NCBI GenBank assembly: GCA_045659265.1
Contig: JAZOWO010000117.1
Location: 1 to 9,166, forward strand
Reading direction: 5' to 3'
Source: UMGS1649 sp045659265
Lineage (GTDB): Bacteria > Bacillota > Clostridia > TANB77 > CAG-465
DNA: 9,166 nucleotides
Below the pieces are notes generated by a model. That model searched no databases and was not told the DNA's origin. It saw only the letters and a program-made list of their open reading frames with translations. Positions 6,089 to 9,166 of the stretch are shown here, one piece after another (position 1 is the stretch's first letter; the number at the start of each line of letters is the position of its first letter). Both the position numbers and the translations under genes were made by a program.

Positions 6089-6724
6089 GTGGGAAAAAGA
6101 GAAGATACAGTTAAAAATGAAGAGAATATATTAAATTATATTAGAAAGCAAGTAGAAGAAGTGGGATATCCACCAACAGTTAGAGAAATATGTCAAGCCG
6201 TTGGATTAAAATCTACATCTTCAGTACATTTATATTTATCTAGACTTGCAGAAAAAGGTTTAATATCTAAAGGAGATCTTAAAACAAGAGCGCTAAAAGT
6301 TGTTGGACAAACAATGTCTAGTGAGGCTCAAGATCCAGATATGATAGAAGTACCTTTAGTAGGACAAGTTGCAGCTGGTCTACCTATTCTTGCAGAACAA
6401 AATATAGAAGAATATGTTAAACTTCCAATAAGCATGGTTAAACAAAATGCTAAACAAGAAGGAACATATATGTTAAAAGTTAAAGGCGATAGTATGATAA
6501 ATGTAGGTATTTATTCTGGAGACTATATAATAGTTGCTAAAACAAATACTGCAGAAAATGGTCAAATAGTTGTTGCATTAATAGAAGATGAAGCAACAGT
6601 TAAAACTTTCTACAAAGAAAAAGATCATGTAAGACTACAACCAGAAAACGATTCTATGGATCCAATTATAGTTACAGATGTTCAAATAATTGGTAAAGTA
6701 GTAGGGTTAATAAGAAGATTCTAA
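6089..6724 (+). CDS. lexA: LexA SOS repressor / self-cleaving protease
   Basis: LexA represses DNA-damage genes; when RecA forms filaments on single-stranded DNA, LexA cuts itself and the genes are released. The 211 residues are the family length. The N-terminal winged helix-turn-helix includes YPPTVREICQAVGL (27-40) and the recognition-helix region STSSVHLYLSRLAEKG (42-57). The cleavage site is Ala96-Gly97 in VAAGLP, and the serine-lysine dyad is Ser135 (GDSM) and Lys172 (ATVKTF). The GTG start at 6089 is chosen because AGGAGG (6075-6080) lies eight bases upstream and the N-terminus then has normal length. Three operator-like sites in its own promoter show autoregulation. It is monocistronic, bounded by terminators at 5949-5979 and 6732-6762. 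All residues needed for self-cleavage are present. Confidence 0.97.
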   Translation: MGKREDTVKNEENILNYIRKQVEEVGYPPTVREICQAVGLKSTSSVHLYLSRLAEKGLISKGDLKTRALKVVGQTMSSEAQDPDMIEVPLVGQVAAGLPILAEQNIEEYVKLPISMVKQNAKQEGTYMLKVKGDSMINVGIYSGDYIIVAKTNTAENGQIVVALIEDEATVKTFYKEKDHVRLQPENDSMDPIIVTDVQIIGKVVGLIRRF

Positions 6725-6731
6725 TAGAATG

Positions 6732-6762
6732 AACAGAGTGTTTTCACTCTGTTTTTCTTTTT
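6732..6762 (+). terminator. Intrinsic terminator after lexA
   Basis: A 9-bp stem, AACAGAGTG (6732-6740) and CACTCTGTT (6745-6753), encloses a TTTT loop and is followed by two T-tracts, 6752-6756 and 6758-6762. It ends lexA eight bases after the stop and makes dpaB an independent transcription unit. Confidence 0.92.
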
Positions 6763-6767
6763 ACATT

Positions 6768-6795
6768 AACATGTCTAGCTTTTTTGCATAATATA
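6768..6795 (+). promoter_or_regulatory. Candidate sigma-K (mother-cell) promoter of dpaB
   Basis: AACA (6768-6771) fits the sigma-K -35 pattern mACm, and CATAATATA (6787-6795) fits the -10 pattern CATAnnnTA, with 15 bases between. No sigma-A promoter with normal spacing is found in this 91-base gap: TTAACA (6766-6771) is 15 bases from CATAAT and 20 from TATAAA. In B. subtilis the dipicolinate synthase operon is transcribed by sigma-K, so this fits the gene. The patterns are short and AT-rich, so chance is possible. Confidence 0.5.
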
Positions 6796-6815
6796 AAGTA
6801 TACCGGAGGTATTTT

Positions 6816-7397
6816 ATGCTTAAAGATTTAAAAGTGGGTTTAGGAATAACTGGCTCTTTTTGTAACTTTTCTAAAATTAAACCTGAAATAGACATGTTAA
6901 AAGATAATGGAGTTAAAGAGATACTTCCAATTGCATCATATAGTACATTAAATGAAACTAATAGATTTTCTAATCCGGAATATATAAAAGAATTACTAAC
7001 TAAAGAAACTGGTAAAGAGATAGTAGATACAATATCTAAGGCTGAACCTATTGGCCCCGAGAACTTGGTGGATTTAATTGTAATTGCACCATGTACAGGA
7101 AATACATTAGCTAAGCTTAATCTAGGTATTACAGATACACCAGTTTTGATGGCTGTAAAAGGTCATATTAGAAACAATAAACCGGTGGTTGTTGGAGTAT
7201 CTACAAATGATGGACTAGGTGCAAATGGAGAAAATTTAATGAATCTTCTTAATACAAAAAATATATATTTTATTCCTTTTGAACAAGATAATCCAAAGAG
7301 TAAACCAAAATCTTTAGTTTACGATTATACTAAACTTATAGATACAATAAAATGTGCTATTGATGGAAAACAAATACAACCATTATTTATAAAATAA
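6816..7397 (+). CDS. dpaB: Dipicolinate synthase subunit B (flavoprotein)
   Basis: Dipicolinate synthase converts dihydroxytetrahydrodipicolinate, from the lysine pathway, into dipicolinic acid, which is packed with calcium in the spore core and gives heat resistance. The enzyme works in the mother cell during sporulation. The 193-residue length is normal for subunit B (SpoVFB). It has the flavoprotein fold of the Dfp/UbiX type: GLGITGSFCNFSK (8-20) at the N-terminus, IVIAPCTGNTLAKLNLGITD (88-107), and the conserved VVVGVSTNDGLGANGENL (124-141) and FIPFEQDNPKSKPKSL (152-167) stretches typical of SpoVFB. ATG 6816 follows GGAGGT (6805-6810). Subunit A (dpaA/spoVFA) normally lies directly upstream; here lexA and its terminator do, and dxs follows, so the gene is separated from its partner. 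The promoter looks sporulation-specific. Confidence 0.94.
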   Translation: MLKDLKVGLGITGSFCNFSKIKPEIDMLKDNGVKEILPIASYSTLNETNRFSNPEYIKELLTKETGKEIVDTISKAEPIGPENLVDLIVIAPCTGNTLAKLNLGITDTPVLMAVKGHIRNNKPVVVGVSTNDGLGANGENLMNLLNTKNIYFIPFEQDNPKSKPKSLVYDYTKLIDTIKCAIDGKQIQPLFIK

Positions 7398-7409
7398 CAA
7401 ACAAGATTT

Positions 7410-7444
7410 AACCTAGAGAAATATGCTCTAGGTTTTATTTTTTT
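7410..7444 (+). terminator. Intrinsic terminator after dpaB
   Basis: A 9-bp stem, AACCTAGAG (7410-7418) and CTCTAGGTT (7426-7434), encloses a 7-base loop and is followed by TTTT-A-TTTTTTT (7433-7444). It separates dpaB from the dxs promoter. Confidence 0.92.
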
Positions 7445-7446
7445 AC

Positions 7447-7475
7447 TGTACATTAAAGCTTAAATATAGTATAAT
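7447..7475 (+). promoter_or_regulatory. dxs promoter
   Basis: A perfect TATAAT (7470-7475) lies 17 bases after TGTACA (7447-7452), a four-of-six match to TTGACA. Transcription would start near 7482, giving a leader of about 54 bases before dxs. The -35 is not strong, so an activator or the AT-rich upstream sequence may help. Confidence 0.65.
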
Positions 7476-7503
7476 ATTTTCGTATAAATGGCACGAAAAA
7501 TAT
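7474..7503. repeat. Inverted repeat at the dxs transcription start
   Basis: ATATTTTCGT (7474-7483) pairs with ACGAAAAATAT (7493-7503) through ten base pairs with one bulged A, around the 9-base loop ATAAATGGC. It begins inside the -10 element and spans the predicted start. As DNA it could be an operator; as RNA only the right part would be transcribed, so a leader hairpin is less likely. No T-tract of terminator type follows. Confidence 0.45.
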
Positions 7504-7535
7504 ACTAGTTTAGTTGCAGCATAAAAGGAGAAATA

Positions 7536-9166
7536 ATGGACATTAAAAATATATCTGGACCAGAGTTTTTGAAAGATTTAGATAACAAAGAATTAGCAAA
7601 ATTAAGTGAATCAATACGTGAATATATTATTGCCAATGTATCTAAAACAGGAGGACATTTAGCAAGTAATTTAGGTGCAGTAGAATTAACTGTTGCACTT
7701 CATTCGGTGTTTGATTCGCCTAAAGATAAAATAATATTTGATGTAGGGCATCAATGTTATACACATAAGATTCTTACAGGTCGTGCTAATAAATTTGATA
7801 CCCTAAGAAAGCTAGATAGTATATCTGGTTACCAAAAAAGAAAAGAAAGTATACATGATCCGTTTGAGGCGGGGCATTCATCTACTTCTATTGCAGCAGC
7901 TTTAGGATTTGCGTATGCCAGAGATTTGGATAATGGGGATAATGAAGTAATAGCTATTATTGGAGATGGTTCTTTAACAGGTGGACTTGCATTTGAAGCG
8001 TTAAATAATATTGGAAATATTAAGTCTAAAATAATAATCATCCTAAACGATAATGAGATGTCTATCTCTAAAAATGTAGGTGGAATGAGTGAGTTCTTAA
8101 AAAACATTAGACTTAGTAAATCTTATGGCGCTGCTAAAACAGGATACAAGAGGCTACTTCTTAAAACAAAACTTGGTACAAAAATATATAGAGCGACAAA
8201 AGAAGTTAAAGAAAGAATTAAGGATAGGTTAAACGACAATCTATTTACAAGCCTTAATATAGATTATCTTGGACCAATAGATGGCCATGATATAAAAGAG
8301 CTTAAAAAGGCCTTTAAGAAAGCTAAAGAGTCTAAAGAAACAATACTAGTACATGTTAAAACTATAAAAGGTAAAGGATATAAACCAGCAGAAGAAAATT
8401 GTAGTAGTTTTCATGGTGTTGGCAAGTTTGATGCCGAAACTGGTGAAATAAATAAAAGTGATGTTACAAGTATTAGTGAACTTGTAAGTAACACGGTTCA
8501 TGAATTTATGGAACAAGATAAAGATTTAGTTACAATTACTCCTGCTATGATAACAGGAAGTAAACTTGAGAAAATATTTGAAGACTTCCCAGAAAGAAGT
8601 ATAGACACTGGAATAACAGAATCGTTTGCTACAACACTTGCCTGTGCAATAGCGTTAAATAACAAGAGAGTATTTTTACCAATATACTCATCATTCTTGC
8701 AACGTGCCTATGATAACATAAACCACGATATAGCAAGAATGAATGCACACGTGGTAATTGGAATAGATAGAGCTGGACTAGTTGGAGAAGACGGAGATAC
8801 TCATCACGGTGTTTTCGATATAAGCTTTCTAAACAGCATACCAAACATGGTAATCTGTATGGGTAAAGATAACGAAGAAATACGTAATCTGTTGTACACA
8901 GGTATGTATAAACAAGAAAAACCATTCTGTATAAGATATGAAAGAGGAAATCTTGAGTATGAAAAAACAGAATTTAAGGAAATAAAAGTTGGTACTTGGG
9001 AGTACTTAAGAAAAATAGATGGATGTACAAATACTGTAATTAGTTACGGTACAGATGTAGCTAAGTTAAGTGAAATGTTAAAAGATGAAAATATAAACAT
9101 AGTTAATGCAAGATATATTAAGCCTATAGATAAAGTAATACTTAAAGAACTTGCTAAAGAAAATCA
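7536..9166 (+). CDS. dxs: 1-deoxy-D-xylulose-5-phosphate synthase, 3' end beyond the window
   Basis: Dxs condenses pyruvate and glyceraldehyde 3-phosphate with thiamine diphosphate as cofactor, the first step of the MEP isoprenoid pathway; the product also feeds thiamine and pyridoxal synthesis. ATG 7536 follows AAAGGAG (7524-7530). The frame has no stop up to the window edge: 543 codons plus two bases, against roughly 600-620 in the family. Visible motifs are SKTGGHLAS with His41, DVGHQCYTHKILTGR (69-83), GHSSTS (113-118), the thiamine-diphosphate motif GDGSLTGG (143-150) with NDNEMS (171-176), LGPIDGHD (245-252), His293 in SSFHGV, the catalytic Glu362, YSSFLQRAYD (384-393) and DRAGLVGEDGDTHHG (411-425) with Asp419 and His423. 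Odd: the segment around Glu362 reads GITESFATT instead of the usual GIAEQHAVT. It is otherwise complete and presumably active. It forms its own transcription unit after the dpaB terminator. Confidence 0.94.
   Translation, partial: MDIKNISGPEFLKDLDNKELAKLSESIREYIIANVSKTGGHLASNLGAVELTVALHSVFDSPKDKIIFDVGHQCYTHKILTGRANKFDTLRKLDSISGYQKRKESIHDPFEAGHSSTSIAAALGFAYARDLDNGDNEVIAIIGDGSLTGGLAFEALNNIGNIKSKIIIILNDNEMSISKNVGGMSEFLKNIRLSKSYGAAKTGYKRLLLKTKLGTKIYRATKEVKERIKDRLNDNLFTSLNIDYLGPIDGHDIKELKKAFKKAKESKETILVHVKTIKGKGYKPAEENCSSFHGVGKFDAETGEINKSDVTSISELVSNTVHEFMEQDKDLVTITPAMITGSKLEKIFEDFPERSIDTGITESFATTLACAIALNNKRVFLPIYSSFLQRAYDNINHDIARMNAHVVIGIDRAGLVGEDGDTHHGVFDISFLNSIPNMVICMGKDNEEIRNLLYTGMYKQEKPFCIRYERGNLEYEKTEFKEIKVGTWEYLRKIDGCTNTVISYGTDVAKLSEMLKDENINIVNARYIKPIDKVILKELAKEN

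Noticed and set aside
7488..7508. Six-codon upstream open frame (ATG GCA CGA … TAG) in the dxs leader
   Set aside because: There is no ribosome binding site, and the ATG lies only a few bases after the predicted transcription start.
7829..8107. Minus-strand open frame of 92 codons
   Set aside because: It lies wholly opposite dxs, whose family motifs are continuous there; it is a shadow of that gene.
8629..8925. Minus-strand open frame of 98 codons
   Set aside because: It is antisense to conserved Dxs motifs (YSSFLQRAYD, DRAGLVGEDGDTHHG) and has no recognisable content.

Overview
The window is 9.2 kb of AT-rich DNA from a Gram-positive bacterium of the Firmicutes type, most likely a spore-former. 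Five things point that way: strong AGGAGG-type ribosome binding sites (including TTG and GTG starts), the rlmN–PP2C phosphatase–PASTA kinase gene cluster, a LexA gene with Firmicutes-type operators (CGAAC-N4-GTTTG), dipicolinate synthase subunit B (a spore-coat-stage enzyme), and a DXS/MEP-pathway isoprenoid gene. No in-frame TGA was needed to read any gene, so the standard bacterial code fits. A Clostridia-like lineage is the best guess; the sequence alone does not fix the species. All genes lie on the + strand and are separated by five clear intrinsic terminators.

Layout. (1) Positions 1-147 hold the C-terminal end of an unidentified protein, closed by a terminator. (2) Positions 217-911 form a self-contained two-gene unit: a strong extended -10 promoter, a palindrome at the start site, a 103-residue helical protein of unknown function, an 80-residue zinc-ribbon protein, and a terminator. 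Its base and codon use look richer in G+C than the surroundings, suggesting an accessory or transferred unit. (3) Positions 946-5979 form one operon: rlmN (rRNA/tRNA methylation), prpC/stp (Ser/Thr phosphatase), prkC/stk (membrane Ser/Thr kinase with three PASTA domains) and a group III-type phosphofructokinase. The phosphatase and kinase form an opposing pair that senses cell-wall fragments; in many Firmicutes rsgA and rpe follow, but here pfkA follows directly. (4) Positions 6018-6762 hold lexA with a consensus promoter carrying three LexA-box-like operators, a textbook autoregulated SOS repressor. (5) Positions 6768-7444 hold a stand-alone dpaB (spoVFB) without its usual partner dpaA, preceded by a sequence that fits a mother-cell sigma-K promoter. 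(6) From 7447 to the right edge lies dxs, truncated by the window end after 543 codons.

No gap between genes exceeds 160 bases, and each longer gap is accounted for by a terminator plus a promoter. I found no tRNA, rRNA, CRISPR array, insertion sequence or known riboswitch. Most of the window is ordinary chromosomal housekeeping DNA. The least explained parts are the two-gene unit at 217-911, a recurring TACATWAAAGCTT-like motif ahead of promoters, the triple LexA operator, the orphan dpaB and an altered active-site segment in Dxs.
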